A DNA stretch of 64,000 bases, taken from assembly GCA_034766995.1 (NCBI GenBank), contig CM068320.1, positions 11,861,187 through 11,925,186 on the forward strand. Reading direction: 5' to 3'. This stretch comes from Acanthacorydalis orientalis. Taxonomy: Eukaryota; Arthropoda; Insecta; Megaloptera; Corydalidae. Made by a program: the position numbers and the translations under genes. The notes beneath the pieces were generated by a model, which did not search any database, had not been told where the DNA came from, and saw only the letters and a list, made by a program, of their open reading frames with translations. This document shows, piece after piece, positions 1 to 13,414 of this stretch (positions are counted from its first letter, which is position 1; each line of letters begins with the position of its first letter).

Positions 1-43
1 AATTTAATAAACATAAAGAAAGTTTATATATATATATATATAC

Positions 44-99
<56 letters not shown>

Positions 100-118
100 G
101 TATATATATATGTATATA

Positions 119-172
<54 letters not shown>
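1..172. repeat. (TA)n array with TG interruptions
   Basis: From about 27 to 172 nearly pure TA, broken at intervals by single C or G giving tacata/tatgta words. Low-complexity Tyr-Ile frames arise here on both strands and are not genes. Confidence 0.95.
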
Positions 173-177
<5 letters not shown>

Positions 178-1437
178 GAAAAATAGACAATTTATAATTA
201 TTAGCTGATGAAGAATATAATTTAGCGATGAAATTATTTTGCTCACGATAATTTGAATATATAAAAATACTTTCACTTTTCCTTGTCTTAATAATAAAAA
301 CTTTCAGTTCTCGTCACTTTGTCCGCAGGATAAAGTGATGAGAAATGTTTGCTTTGTCAGCTCATAGGTTTCAAGTTTAATTCATTAACTTTCGTTCTTA
401 GGTATTTTTTATGTTCAAATATATTATACTGTAAAAACCAATAAACCGTGTTTTCTTTCTATGTTTCTTTCTGTTTTCGCATCAATTTTGACGGGTTATA
501 CACTAGTTTTATTATAAAATGTTTAATCATTTTTGTTTTATATTTTTGTAAATTACCTAAACAATATCTAATTTGACTAATTTACTAATCTCTTAATTTT
601 AAATTAATTTCGTATATATCAAGTGTTTATGTAATTTAAATAAGTAAATATACCATTTTTCTTGTATTATTAAATAGAATTTTTTCTTTTAATTTTACAA
701 ATATATTGGATTTACTTTTAAAATAATTTATTTTTACTCAGAATTTAATTTAATTAATGTTAATTAAATTGATAAAATGCATTATGTATTAAGTGGTCTT
801 CTTAAATTGAAATGCAATACTCAACGTTTTTATCTCTAAAATAAAATAACAAGAGAAACAAGTCCGATAATAATTTAAATAACTAATCTTGTTTATGGAA
901 GCAAACATTATTTATTAACTAGATTATTATATCATTCGTGTATAAGCTCATACGAGTTGTTCACTTTATTCAAATTTAATTCAGTGAAGCAAGAATGTCA
1001 TTAAAAACTTGTTCAAACATGAGATAAAATCAACGTTGTAAATAAAATAAATCGTAGGGATGAAAAATACTGTGAACGTTTGTTCAGTTGAATGATTTAC
1101 AGTTCAAATAAAAAAAGCATACTAAATACACATTTTTATTCACATGGCTCGATAAAACTCGAGCAATAAATTAATGATAGGATTTATTCAGCAAACTTGC
1201 GATTAGTAGTGTCATCCTTTTTCGTATAGGATGTCGTTCGACAAGATACGTCACTTTCTCTTCTCGGTAATACACTCGGATGGTAAACAAGATTAAATGA
1301 GGGTGATATAACCGGGTTTTTAATCAATCAGATGTATGTCACAAGCTGTCTATCCTTTATTCAGCGAATTTGTTAATTGAAATAAAACTTCGGATTATTG
1401 GCTTTTTTAACTAAAATTTGCAACTACTGTAAAAATA

Positions 1438-1441
<4 letters not shown>
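173..1441. other. AT-rich noncoding stretch
   Basis: No gene, transposon end or long repeat seen except the stem-loop at 309-343. Two loosely similar segments, ttattcagcaaacttgcgatta (broken) near 1185 and ttattcagcgaatttgttaa near 1358, may be an old duplication. Confidence 0.6.
309..343. repeat. Small stem-loop
   Basis: tctcgtcacttt (309-320) pairs with aaagtgatgaga (332-343) apart from one G-T wobble, with an 11-base loop. Function unknown. Confidence 0.55.
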
Positions 1442-1526
<85 letters not shown>

Positions 1527-1666
1527 TAATAACGTTGAAAAAGTCATGTTGAAATAAACTATAAAATTCAACTTTTTTTCACACATTTGAAAAATAATAA
1601 AGAATTTTAAACATGATATTTCCTAATTAAGTATATTAAACGTGACATTTTTTTTAGTTATATATG

Positions 1667-1727
<61 letters not shown>

Positions 1728-1793
1728 ATTTTTTACTTGTGGTTTTTGTAATCAAATTTCGCCGCATTTATTTTTTAAAAATATAAGTTGAAG
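1442..1793. repeat. (CT)n(AT)n compound array and second TA array
   Basis: 1442-1474 is pure CT, passing into TA to 1520. A second TA array covers 1673-1720. The rest is AT-rich and uninformative. Confidence 0.9.
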
Positions 1794-2471
1794 CAGTGTT
1801 TCTCAACCTTTTTTTAGCCCGTGGCCCCTTTACAACCTTGTTTCCTTCCTGTGGCACCCTTGTCTTACTGGTAGAAAGGTAGCTATTTAAATGTTTTGTT
1901 TGTAAATAGAACATGTCTTATTATAATTCGTATAATTTATACAAAATACAATAATTAAATAAAAATTTGTACTTTAAGTATTTCTCTATCAAGGTGCTTG
2001 ATGATCAGAAAGAATTTTTTTTATATCTGGTTCTATTGCTGTGACGGATAACCGATGATCATCTCTGTCCATGTTAAAGCGATTCCTCATTAGACTGAGC
2101 AAATAATTCACACGGCTGTACCAAATACGAAGTAGGAAATGTCATGAAAAACAATTTTACTTTATCGCAAAACTGTAAAAACTTTTTAGATATTGTACTC
2201 TTGATGGAAAAATGGTGTTTTTTTTATTGAAAATTATTTTGGCTGTTTTACTATGTAGCTCTTCTTAAATTCTACTCATGGTCATTTCTCTGTTCGTTTC
2301 ACTTCTCTATTTTCTTTTTTCTTCACTTCTCTGTTTTCTTCATTTCTCATTTCTTTCTGCGGTCCCCTTATCTTGTACCGTAGTCCCATTTTACGTGATT
2401 TTCGCCTGTGGCCCACTTTAAATACTGAGGGGGTCCCTAGAAGTCATATGGCCACAGATTGAGAACCACTG
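1794..2471 (-). mobile_element. hAT element relic (678 bp)
   Basis: Ends are hAT-like: left cagtgtttctcaaccttttt; right, read inward, cagtggttctcaatctgtgg. They are flanked by degenerate 8-bp duplications agttgaag (1786-1793) and aattaaag (2472-2479), 6 of 8 identical. The minus strand retains the C-terminal end of a ZBED-type hAT transposase (1998-2120): LLSLMRNRFNMDRDDHRL, then IEPDIKKIL before a stop. The central part carries TC-rich simple sequence. Confidence 0.78.
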
Positions 2472-2479
2472 AATTAAAG

Positions 2480-2511
2480 TATAAAGATGCTTTTGAAAAC
2501 AAAGTTGTTGG

Positions 2512-2568
<57 letters not shown>

Positions 2569-3459
2569 CTGATATAATATGTAGTCATTTGATAAATACC
2601 GAATAAATAGAAACATCAAAGTAGGTGGTAAAATAATCATGCTTAAAAATTATTTTAATAGTAACGATAGTAACCAGGGGATCTGCTATTGACTTACTGC
2701 GTGAAATATTGACATTGTGCTCTTTCTCACGAAAAAATAACAGTATTGATATTTTTATTGAAAAAAGTTTTTAATGGTGTGCATTATATTAAAATATAAA
2801 TATGAAAAATACGTTCGATAATATAAAGAGAGGTTTGCAGAAGAGCATCAAAATCATGGTGTACTCAGTTCTTAAATTTATATATACATATATATATATA
2901 TAGTTAATACAATACATAAAAAGCATCTCGAAAATATATTACGTATTTATCATATTCAAACTCTTACTTTTTAAATATTTGTACATAAATAATATTTGCA
3001 ATTCAAATTCTTTTTTCCCTAGAATATTGACTTAAATACGAACTACGACTATTTTATATAAATTGATTTGAGAATTTGTCATTCACATTTAACTAGATAT
3101 TTTATTCTTTTATTTATAAAGAAATCGTATATGTTTTTAGATAGGAGAAATAAGGAAATTATTTTCAATTATTATTTCAAGCACCGTTCAAATTGTTATC
3201 TGAAAATAGAGAATAATCCTCATTTGGCTTTGGTATTCCTTTGTATTCTAAATTAATATAGCTTTTGACTCACAAATGCATATCTAGTATCTATTTTATG
3301 CGTCATTATTCTTCTTTTATTTTTATATTGTGTACATGATGGGTGTATTTATAAACTTTGTCTCATGTTTGTTTTAACATGTTAGTTAACTGCTTTTGTA
3401 CAGTATTTACACGAGAAACATAATTGTATAAATAAATTATTACAGATGTATTTGGAATG

Positions 3460-3499
<40 letters not shown>

Positions 3500-4125
3500 C
3501 ACACACATACACTTTTTAGAATGAATGTAGTTGGAAATATTTATAGGAATATTAATCATGTAGATAAGCAAGTTCACAAGTCTAGAGCCATTTCGATATT
3601 GCGAAAAGTGACTACACGATTATATCTTTTGTGATTATCGTTCATTTCCACCCATGTATGCATCTTTGAACAGAAATTGACATTTATGATTTTCAAGAAG
3701 ATATAAACATATAAAGTAAAACACATTTGGTATTATATGCTCGATTTTTTTTTAAAAAAAATACATTTAAACTAAAAGTAAGTAAAATAACAATAAAACA
3801 CTGATATTATGTAAAGATATGAAGTCATAGTTATTCTGTTCATTAAAAATTAAACATTATTAATAAAAAAAAACGAATAATTCAATATTTTGATGTAATA
3901 ATTAAAATGAAAATATTAGAAACAAATAAAAAGTATTTTTATAAAAAGGATTAAATATTATATTTTAAGAATCCAAATTCGTTTATCTAAATAAAAATAA
4001 GTATTATAAAAACGGAATATAATAAAAGAATATGAATGTCTTTAAAAAATAATATATAAGACAAATAATATCATATTTGCCATTTATGTGAAATAAACAT
4101 TAAGAGAATAATATTAAACATTTTT

Positions 4126-4172
<47 letters not shown>

Positions 4173-4200
4173 CACACACACACACATACATGCATACATA
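2480..4200. other. Noncoding, with four simple-repeat arrays
   Basis: (CT)n(TA)n(CA) at 2513-2567, TA at 2880-2901, TA plus CATACACAC at 3465-3510, TA plus CA/CATA at 4131-4200. Between them is AT-rich DNA without supported genes. Confidence 0.8.
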
Positions 4201-4967
4201 CAAGGACGGTTTGAAGAATAACTTGGTTAGATATTAGAGACAATAGCTTCAGTTTCAAAATGTATTTTATTTTTCGAGATAATCCCTTCGAAGCTCAATG
4301 CACTTGCCCTAACATTTCTCCAGTTTCGCTATTCCCTCGCGGAAATGGGTTTCTTCGAGGTTCTCAAAATAATCGTCTTCGGCCTCTATAGCCTTTTCAT
4401 TCGGCTCAAATCGCTTTCCAGCCAGGAAAATTTAATGTTTCGGGAAGAGATGAAAGTCCGAGGGAGTCGAATACAGTGGATGTGGAAGAATTTCAAACTT
4501 CAATTCGCCCAATTTTTGCTGAGCAACAACGCTCGAATAAATCGATACATTTTCATCGTGACACAACATTTTTTTCTTAGCCATTCCAGGACGTTTTTTC
4601 ACAATCGCTACTTTCAACTTCTCCAAAAAGGGCTTCATTCTGCCACGTTTAAATTCATCCATCCAATGTCGAACAGTTTTGTATAAAGGATAAGATTCAT
4701 TCAATGTAGGAAATATCCTTTCATGGATTTCCATCACTGCTTTGCCTTCAAAAAAAAAGAACTGAATCATACAACTAATTCCGATTTTATCCATTTTGCA
4801 TTTGCACACGAAATACTTGCGTTGAAACATCTGTCTAAAGAAGAATTAATGACGGAATGACTTGGAACTTCACATGCGTTACTAAAAGGAATAGAACTAT
4901 ATGAAAACATTTACAGCTGTTCTCCTCTCACTCAGCATGTACGAACCAAGTTATTCTTAAAACCGCC

Positions 4968-4971
<4 letters not shown>
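4201..4971 (-). mobile_element. Internally deleted mariner (771 bp)
   Basis: TA at 4199-4200 and 4972-4973. Left end starts caaggacggtttgaagaata; right end, read inward, starts tgagggcggttttaagaata; both continue acttggtt. Flanked by (TA)n on both sides. Confidence 0.88.
4432..4830 (-). pseudogene. Fused N-/C-terminal mariner transposase remnant (132 aa)
   Basis: An open frame of 132 aa joins the start of a transposase (FFFFEGKAVMEIHERI, VRHWMDEFKRGR) straight to its end (LEKLKVAIVKKRPGMAKKK, LGELKFEILPHPLYS, SDFHLF). The middle, including the first catalytic Asp and the WVP linker, has been deleted in frame. The second Asp block is altered (LCHDENVSIY in place of HQDNAPxH) and the YSPDLAPSD block has lost residues, so it cannot be catalytic. 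Confidence 0.8.
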
Positions 4972-5010
<39 letters not shown>

Positions 5011-5011
5011 T

Positions 5012-5077
<66 letters not shown>

Positions 5078-5078
5078 T

Positions 5079-5131
<53 letters not shown>

Positions 5132-5182
5132 ATATATTATATATATATATATATGTATTTATATTATATATATATATGTATT

Positions 5183-5264
<82 letters not shown>
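4972..5264. repeat. Long (TA)n array with TTATAT and TG interruptions
   Basis: About 290 bp starting at the right end of the mariner 4201-4971. Blocks of TA are separated by attatat, atttatat and tgta words, a higher-order pattern also seen at 54165-54345. Coding-like frames here are artefacts. Confidence 0.95.
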
Positions 5265-5268
<4 letters not shown>

Positions 5269-5736
5269 CGCATTTATAATTATGGGTGTTTCGACGATAG
5301 TTAAAGCTACACAATTATTTAAATTTATTACTAAAATATGACATTTTATAATACCATAAACGATTATAAGATAATTTTGTTTCTTTTTTATATTATACAA
5401 ATTTAAATTAAATGTAATAATTATACAGTCATGGTTTCGAAATAGGATAAATCATCGTATGAAATTTGGAATAAAACTTATAAAAATTTAATATGCTATT
5501 ATTCATAAGTTCGTAGATATAAAGTTTTATTAATAAATATTAATCGTTAATTTTAGAAACAGGTTTTGTCGATTGTTGTTACTACAAAAGAGCCTGAAGT
5601 TTTCAGAGTAGTAGTCTTGAATACCATTAAATTTGCATTTATATTTATCATGTATTTTTACTATTGTTTCTACAAAAAAACATTCTATATTTCTTAATAG
5701 ATACACACTCACCCACTGACACACACATGCACACAT

Positions 5737-5783
<47 letters not shown>

Positions 5784-5787
5784 TATA

Positions 5788-5839
<52 letters not shown>
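5265..5839. other. Noncoding spacer and mixed CA/TA array
   Basis: No gene found to 5700. 5702-5839 is a mix of acacac, tacaca and TA that adjoins the mariner left end at 5840. Confidence 0.75.
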
Positions 5840-5841
<2 letters not shown>

Positions 5842-6585
5842 CGAGGGTCGTTTGATAAGTATGGTAAAGTAGCAAATACACCGTTTTTTGAAAAAAAAAA
5901 CTGTTTTATTTTTCAATATAGTCTCTATTGAAGACTATACACTTGGTACAGCGAGTTTAAAAAATACGCATTGATGGAAGCCTTGACACCCTCATCCGTC
6001 AAGAATTTCTTCCCCCCGAGCCAAATTTTCAAGCTTAGGATGAGGAAGAAGTCGCACGGTGCCACGTTCGGAGAATAGGATGGATGAGAAATTAATTCGA
6101 AGCATAATTCATGAAATTGTGTCATTGTGACGGTCGATTTGTGAGAAAGCACGTTGTCCTGGTGGAAGAGCACTTTTTATGCGCCAATCTTGACCGTTTT
6201 TATTTCAGCTCTTCTTTCAAACGGTCCAATAATGTTGCATAATAGGCTCCTGTTATCGTTTTCCCTTCGTTACGTAATCGATCAGTATAATTCCTTGAGA
6301 ATCTCAAAAAATAGCCATTACCTTCTCAGCCGACAAAATGGTCTTCGCCTACTTCGGCGCTCTTTCACCAGTCGTTGTCCGCTGCTTTGACTGCTGCTTC
6401 GACTCAAGTGTGTAGTGGTGAATCCATGTTTCATCCACGGTGACGAATCGACGCAAAAAGGCCTATTTGTTTTTTCTATTTTTGTGGAAATTGTTACAAT
6501 GCTCGCGTCAAACATCTGTAGAACATGAACAACGCGTCGTTTCTGACAGAAATTTAGCAAATGTCTCGAAAGGACACACGTATAT
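5840..6585 (-). mobile_element. Truncated mariner, one end missing
   Basis: Left end starts cacgagggtcgtttgataag after TA. The minus-strand transposase relic reads, from high to low coordinates, VTVDETWIHHYTLESKQQSK (first Asp), APKKAKTILSA, LFHQDNVLSHKS (second Asp) and HPSYSPNVAPCDFF (third Asp, NV for DL), with stops and frameshifts between. Sequence N-terminal to the first Asp is short and ends at a mixed CA/TA array near 6585. No right inverted repeat was found. Confidence 0.8.
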
Positions 6586-6604
6586 ATACATACACACACA
6601 CACG

Positions 6605-6641
<37 letters not shown>

Positions 6642-8216
6642 ATATGTGTGTGTGTATGATGGCTGTAAAAATCTTTAGATAATTAGTATAGTCATTTTAA
6701 ATAGAAACTTTTATATGACGTTTTGTACTATTCTATTCATTTAGGTGTAATACATCAGTTTTGTGTTTTCTTCCAATATTTTTTCCAATTCAATTATAAT
6801 AGTTTTTGTAAGTATAATCAATAAAATTAATTGTAGATGTCTTTTGATATAATTTATAACAAATGCACAAATGTGTATTTTAAACATGAATACTATTAGA
6901 AAACAAATAGACAAGAAAGAAAATAATGTTACTAATTCAATCAATGGATTAGAAAGTAATATAAAATTCTTTCTTATTTGCAACGAATATTTTAGGAATG
7001 TTTAAAGATAATATTAATTGATTACAATTGAAAAAGTTTTTTGTAGTTTGTGGGGCAAAAAATAAGTTCATTTGTGAATCTCGATTGTATTATACTAGAA
7101 TTAATTTGATTAGAATTGATAAAAATTTGAAATTGTTGAAATTTCTTCAAGATTACGAAGGATACCAGAGACATTAATACAATATAATTAAAGCAATATA
7201 GGAGAAAGTACTAATCAATTAAATGATCCCACGATCAGAAAATGATCATAACTTTAAAAGATTAAAAAAATTAAAACGCGGTTTCCAGTCACATTATGCA
7301 GCTTGCCAACCGACTAGCAATAAACAAAACTGATATCGGCAATATACAGGAACTATTTCAGTGTCATCAATCAAAAGTAAATTTAACGGTTTATTTTATC
7401 GAGAATAATGGCAAGTCTATAAATTTTCACATTTTCAATAGAAACCTCACAATAGAAGTTTTGACAGATGTAATAAATAAGATTATGTATGTTGTGGTAT
7501 ACGGAATACAAACGAATTGTCATAGGTGTCTAAGCAAACAAATATCATAGAACAAATAGATTGTTCTAGAATAATCTAGAAAGCAATAGCTTGATATAAA
7601 AAAGGATGCTTAGACAATTATCGACAGCATTTGTTCAAACAATAAGTCGATTGTATTTGACAATAAAACTATATTCATACACATAAAATTAGTCTACTGC
7701 ATTTGTTCAAACAATAAACTATATTCATACGCATAAAATTAATCTGTTGTAATTTCTATTTGATAACAAATTAAATATAATATAAAACTTTTGGACAGAA
7801 TATAAATGTACCCTGGTGACAGTGGCTAAAAAATCAATCAAGATCGACAATCGGGCACCAAAGGGAACCGTTCTGGCAACCAACGCCCAAGGGATAAGAC
7901 AATGTATATCTGAATCGTCTTATTAAATATGATGTCGATTTTAAACCACAACTCTATAAATATTTGCTACAATTGTGACATATTACTTACCAGTCATCCA
8001 TTGATGGTTTATTTACGAAAGACGAGTGACAATTTCTTTTATCGTTTTTATCAGTAACACAATTTTTTTACTACAACCGTCAAGTCTTTTTTCTTTCATA
8101 TTAAATTCGCTTAATAAAAAGTGTTTTATAAATCACAATTAGAACGCATAGCGCACATACAGTGACTCCTTAAAAGATTGATTCGATTAAAGCATTCTTT
8201 AACTTAAGTAATATAA

Positions 8217-8283
<67 letters not shown>

Positions 8284-8691
8284 GTTTATTAGAATAAAAA
8301 AATTGAATACTAATTAAAATATAAACTTTTTTAAATTTTTTGTTTAATAATTATTGTTCATAAAATCTAATGATAAAAACATTAAAGTATGAAAAATTAC
8401 TCATGATTGTATATATATATATATATATACACATACATACATAAAGCTTACAAAATTAATAATATTTATTGAATGTAAACAAAAATAATTTCAGTTTATT
8501 ATTTCATTTAAACGTTTACTTTTATTTTTCTTAGAAATTATAATTACATTACACAAAAAATCCATACTGACATTGTAGTTATTAATAATCTGAAATATAA
8601 AAGTGTAATTAAAATTTAGACAACATTTAATATTTAACTTATTTATTTTTTCATAATTGTTCATAATTATTTTGATAACTTACTCCACGTT

Positions 8692-8762
<71 letters not shown>

Positions 8763-9771
8763 TCATTATTGCAATTAAGTTACTTAATTATATGCATTAT
8801 AATCACAGATTAAAAAGTGACAGAGTTTTGTAAAACTAAATGTAATAATTTAATAAAAAAGATATATACATTATTTGAAATAAGTAAGTTATGCTGTTCA
8901 AAGCATTTTATAGGATATATGGTATTTTGAACAGACCATACTTAAATTAATTATCACAAAAAATGAGCCAACGAGCTACTAAAAATCATAAAAAGTAAAA
9001 AAAATGTCTTGTGATGTGGATATCGTTTTGAACCAACCCTTTTCGTGATTTTGTAGATTTAGGGTCTTTCTACATACAGAGTATACAAAATGTCTTTGGA
9101 GGGATTTTGAGATTTCTTTGAGATGGAAATTGATACTGGTTGGACCTTAAATAAAACAAAAAAATATTATGAATACACAATTGACTTTCAAGATTATTTT
9201 ATATATAGAAAATTCTATCATGCCTTCATTTGCTTTCAAATAATAATATATAAATCGCTTAAAGCCGATTAAAAAATTAACAAAATGAATATTTTTTAGA
9301 AAAAATCATATCTATATGAAATGACTTGTATTAGTTACTTTAATAATTAAGAAAACATAATGTTAAAAATTCCAGATACATAATACTTATAAGTCATAGT
9401 CTTATTTATAATCAATTTCAAGTATTGAATATAAAGGAAATTTTAATAATTTAAGTATGATATATTTTTATTATTTCATCAAATTACATTTATCATTTTA
9501 AGTATTTAATATCTACTAAGATCATTTAATGCTTGAAAGTACACATTCGTGTATATATATATATATATATATAAACAGAGGGGAGAAAGAATAGAAGAAA
9601 ATTATCAAAAAAGTTATTGTCAACGTATTGAAATTGATTGTTAATGAAATTTATGTAAATGGGACGTGTTTCTTTATTCTTATCTGACGTTTTTTCATTT
9701 GAATTTCTATTTTCACAATCACTTCGTTATTTTATTATTTGATTATAATTAAAATTTAAAGATGTTTATAG

Positions 9772-9817
<46 letters not shown>

Positions 9818-10092
9818 ATATATATATAACATATATTTTGTCCATTTTTCTTGTATTTTGTTATATTTAAAAATATTATTTTGTGTATATTTTTATTTAT
9901 ATTAATTTGTGTGATGGTAGTTTGTATATAATCCAGTAAAAAATGGATGAAAAGAAGTCAAAATGAATAAAATATGATGACAATTTGGATAAGATTGAAA
10001 TATGCACATATTTTTTTAATTCAAATATTATGAAAAAAACAATGAAGGAAAACTTATATTGAATGTGTTCTAATTTTTTCTCCCTCTCTAAG

Positions 10093-10149
<57 letters not shown>

Positions 10150-10308
10150 TAATATCAGTAAAAATAGAAAAATAGTTATACAAAAGAAACGAACTGAAAA
10201 ACAGAGCTAAGAAAAAGATGTACATAATATAAAAAATATCATTTTTACCGGAATATTTAAATGAAGATCATAAGATGTTTCTGTATTTTTTTCCTAATTT
10301 CCTATCTG
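6586..10308. other. Noncoding, with TA arrays
   Basis: Mixed TA/CA/TG array 6581-6657; TA arrays at 8221-8279, 8409-8430, 8692-8760, 9552-9573, 9774-9826 and 10093-10147. A less AT-rich patch at 7808-7905 (tggctaaaaaatcaatcaag, broken at caccaaagggaaccgttctg) has no convincing frame. No other feature. Confidence 0.7.
7628..7746. repeat. Imperfect tandem duplication
   Basis: gcatttgttcaaacaataa followed by aaactatattcatac and cataaaatta occurs at 7628-7690 and again at 7698-7743; the second copy lacks about 20 bp present in the first. Noncoding. Confidence 0.7.
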
Positions 10309-10455
10309 CTATGAATACGGTGTATCATTCCAAATAGGATGTTTTTGGTTCTCTGGTATGAATACCGGACGATTGAAATAACTCGGCGACACTGTACCAA
10401 TTTCGAATCCAGGAGCGGCAATTTCAAAACCAGCATTAATTGATTCGTTCTCAAT
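10309..10455 (-). CDS. Unidentified terminal coding exon, 48 codons
   Basis: After a good minus-strand acceptor (tttcttaaattgcag) a phase-0 reading frame of 48 codons runs to TAG at 10309-10311. It begins IENESINAGFEIAAPGFEIG and ends IWNDTPYS. Purine-first codons and higher G+C than the flanks mark this frame as coding rather than the overlapping frame, which is longer but leucine-rich and shadow-like. It lies about 3 kb beyond the basic six-cysteine exon on the same strand, so it could be an alternative last exon of the IGF-like gene (see the tandem-donor finding) or the end of another gene whose upstream exons I cannot see. No family was recognised. Confidence 0.5.
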   Translation of the reverse strand: MENESINAGFEIAAPGFEIGTVSPSYFNRPVFIPENQKHPIWNDTPYS

Positions 10456-11099
10456 CTGCAATTTAAGAAACGTCTCTTAGAAAAAAGGCCAATTTTTAAT
10501 CTATTAAACTTGACTACGATATGGTTAATATTAAAAATATGAAGCAATTTTATTAATAAACAATAAGCAAATTGTAATGAGCAAAATAAAATGCATATTG
10601 AATGAAATGTGTTTAACAATAATAGATTCAATGCTTGATCATAGTTTGAACATTTAATATTCAGTTATATTTCTATATTTACCCGTCCAAATGTCATTTA
10701 AAAATCTTATTTTTTTAAAAAAAATAAATTTTTAACTAATATGAAACCAAATAATATTACTAAAGTATTAATTTGAAAAATTAATTTTATTTTCTAAAGA
10801 TATTAATCCGCCCGGCAAATTTAATTCTGCATTGAATCTCCCAAACAAGCTTTAAACAAAATCAGACAAATACAACAAAAAAGATATATATATATATATA
10901 TAAACATGAAGATGTTTGTTGATGTTTATATCATAGTGATTATTATTTATTTTAATGAATTATTTTATAAACGATAATTCGACGAATTTTGCAAATAAGG
11001 AAATAACAAGCATATTTGCATTAATTACCATGCTATATAATTTTATTATATTTTTGCTTGATGCAAAGTGAACAAATATTTTCTTAATTCATTAATACT

Positions 11100-11163
<64 letters not shown>

Positions 11164-11571
11164 TGAAAATATTTTATTAATTATATTCTACCTTTAAATA
11201 AAATTCAAAATAAAAATATTTTTATTTCAGATATTTGTTAAAGAAGTTTTGATTAGAAAAACAAGTTAACTTTTATTTCTGCATATCAAGTAACAAATAA
11301 TAATTTTGGTGTTATCTTGTAATATTTTATAGAAATGTAATATCACCTTTTAAACTCTTATTTTTATACTATTATTTTTTTCTATTATTAAATTAGTGTC
11401 GAAGCTAATAAATATAAAACCTCTTAATAAATATTTACGTGTGTATTATATCATACAATATAACAAAAATATCTTATTGCACAAATGATCATTTTGATTC
11501 TAAAATGTTTTTTGAAATAAATTAAAAATATTACAACTATCAAACTTTTGAATCTGCTTAATATAAATTAT

Positions 11572-11627
<56 letters not shown>

Positions 11628-11630
11628 CAT

Positions 11631-11688
<58 letters not shown>

Positions 11689-11699
11689 ATGATTATATA

Positions 11700-11741
<42 letters not shown>

Positions 11742-11761
11742 TGTATGTATGTATGTATATA
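10456..11761. other. Noncoding, with TA arrays
   Basis: TA arrays at 10884-10902, 11102-11160 and 11574-11740; the last contains a palindromic join (ataatcatatcatat... and ...atatgatatgattat) between its blocks. No supported gene apart from the exon ending at 10455. Confidence 0.7.
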
Positions 11762-12047
11762 CAGTGGCGCACTCAGGATTTAATCTTGAGGAGTGGGCAA
11801 GCTCAACGGATAAAATTTTTTTTAATGTGAATTCAATAAAATTCATTAGGTGATTATAAAAAAATATTTAAAGAATAAAATCCAGTTTTCTTTTCTTTTT
11901 ACAAAGCTCTCGAATTACTTCAGTCGTGGTTACATTAATTTCTCTGTGTATATAGGAGCCTTTTAGCGAGATGGTTTTGTTTTCTAGTGTTTTTTACATT
12001 TTTTTTGAGGGGTGCCAGGGTCCCTTGTTCGCCTTTGGTGCGCCACA
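11762..12047. mobile_element. Probable hAT-type MITE (about 286 bp)
   Basis: Left end cagtggcgcactcaggattt and right end, read inward, ttgtggcgcaccaaaggcg share a short GTGGCGCAC inverted repeat. The context, GGAGTGGGCAAGC near one end and GGGGTGCCAGGGTCCC near the other, is typical of such elements. It is flanked on both sides by TA arrays, so the target duplication cannot be judged. No transposase. Confidence 0.5.
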
Positions 12048-12324
12048 ATATATATATATTGTATACATAATTGATGATTGTGTTTATATCCATGTAGAAA
12101 ACAAATATAATTTTTATAATTACAATATTTACCACTGATTTTAATTTTAAAAATTCACTTGAAACAAGTTAAATTATTGAGTCAAAATTGTAAACATTTG
12201 ATTATAGTAAAAATTTTTTTAATTTATTATGACTAAGATTATGTTTTTTAATTTTATTGTTTGTTATCAGTAATTATTTAGTTCGTTATTAAATTAACTT
12301 TTTTATTAAAAACAACCATATAAG

Positions 12325-12378
<54 letters not shown>

Positions 12379-12842
12379 TAAGTTTGAATTGCACAGTATG
12401 TTAAAAAAGTAATATTTTTATATACTTTCCATACGATAATAAATAAACTATGAAAAAAGTATGGAAATACAAATCTCTCAAGCCAATATTTTGAAACGTA
12501 TTTGTAATAATTTCAATATAAACTCGCATAATATATATACAAACAGTAATAATATGTTAAAAGTTAATATGAATTACGGTGAAATGAATTACAAGTATAC
12601 AATGCTTGAAAGTACAATTAAAACATAAAAAGCGACAAAGGCACCATGCATAAGAACAATTCACAACAAATAAACTAAGAACGAAGTGACTACGGTACTG
12701 ATCATCTTTATCAACTATTTTAAATTGTATCTACGTATCCGTAATTTGCAAATTAATTATTTTATCAAATCAACACAAATCTAAAGTGTATATGAAATCA
12801 ATGCACTTAAAAATGTTGTGTAAAACTGCATTTATGTATGTA

Positions 12843-12936
<94 letters not shown>

Positions 12937-13182
12937 TAGATACTTTAATTTATAATAGAACTTATAATATTATTTATAAATTGATATTTATAATATGGTA
13001 AAAAGATCAAACGCTAAACTAACTGAAATATATTTTTCGTATTGCAGCTCATATCAATGCTTAGGAGTTTAGAAAAAATTGTTTTAAAAAAAAATGTGTT
13101 TTATAAAATTCGAAAAAAAAAATGAAAAAAAATATTTAAAGAACAACCGTTAAAGTATCATATTACGGATATAAATAGTCTC

Positions 13183-13262
<80 letters not shown>

Positions 13263-13414
13263 GAATATTTGTAAATGTAGCCAGTAATTTTTCATAATTT
13301 ACTTTAATAAGTTTCGAGACGTATGAAATTGTGAAAACAGATCAATTTATTTACATAACGATCACCAACGTATAATTACATTTGAGATAAGTAGTATGTA
13401 TATTGACTTCGTTC
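12048..13414. other. 3' flank and noncoding, with TA arrays
   Basis: TA arrays at 12328-12371, 12846-12934 and 13186-13260. The minus-strand AATAAA at 13346-13351 is the probable poly(A) signal of the basic terminal exon. Confidence 0.65.

Noticed and set aside
7296..7550. 84-codon plus-strand frame
   Set aside because: No recognisable motif, no codon bias and no splice or promoter context; length expected by chance.
10302..10631. 109-codon minus-strand frame overlapping the 10.4-kb exon
   Set aside because: It runs through the acceptor into leucine-rich intronic sequence; the phase-0 frame has better codon structure.
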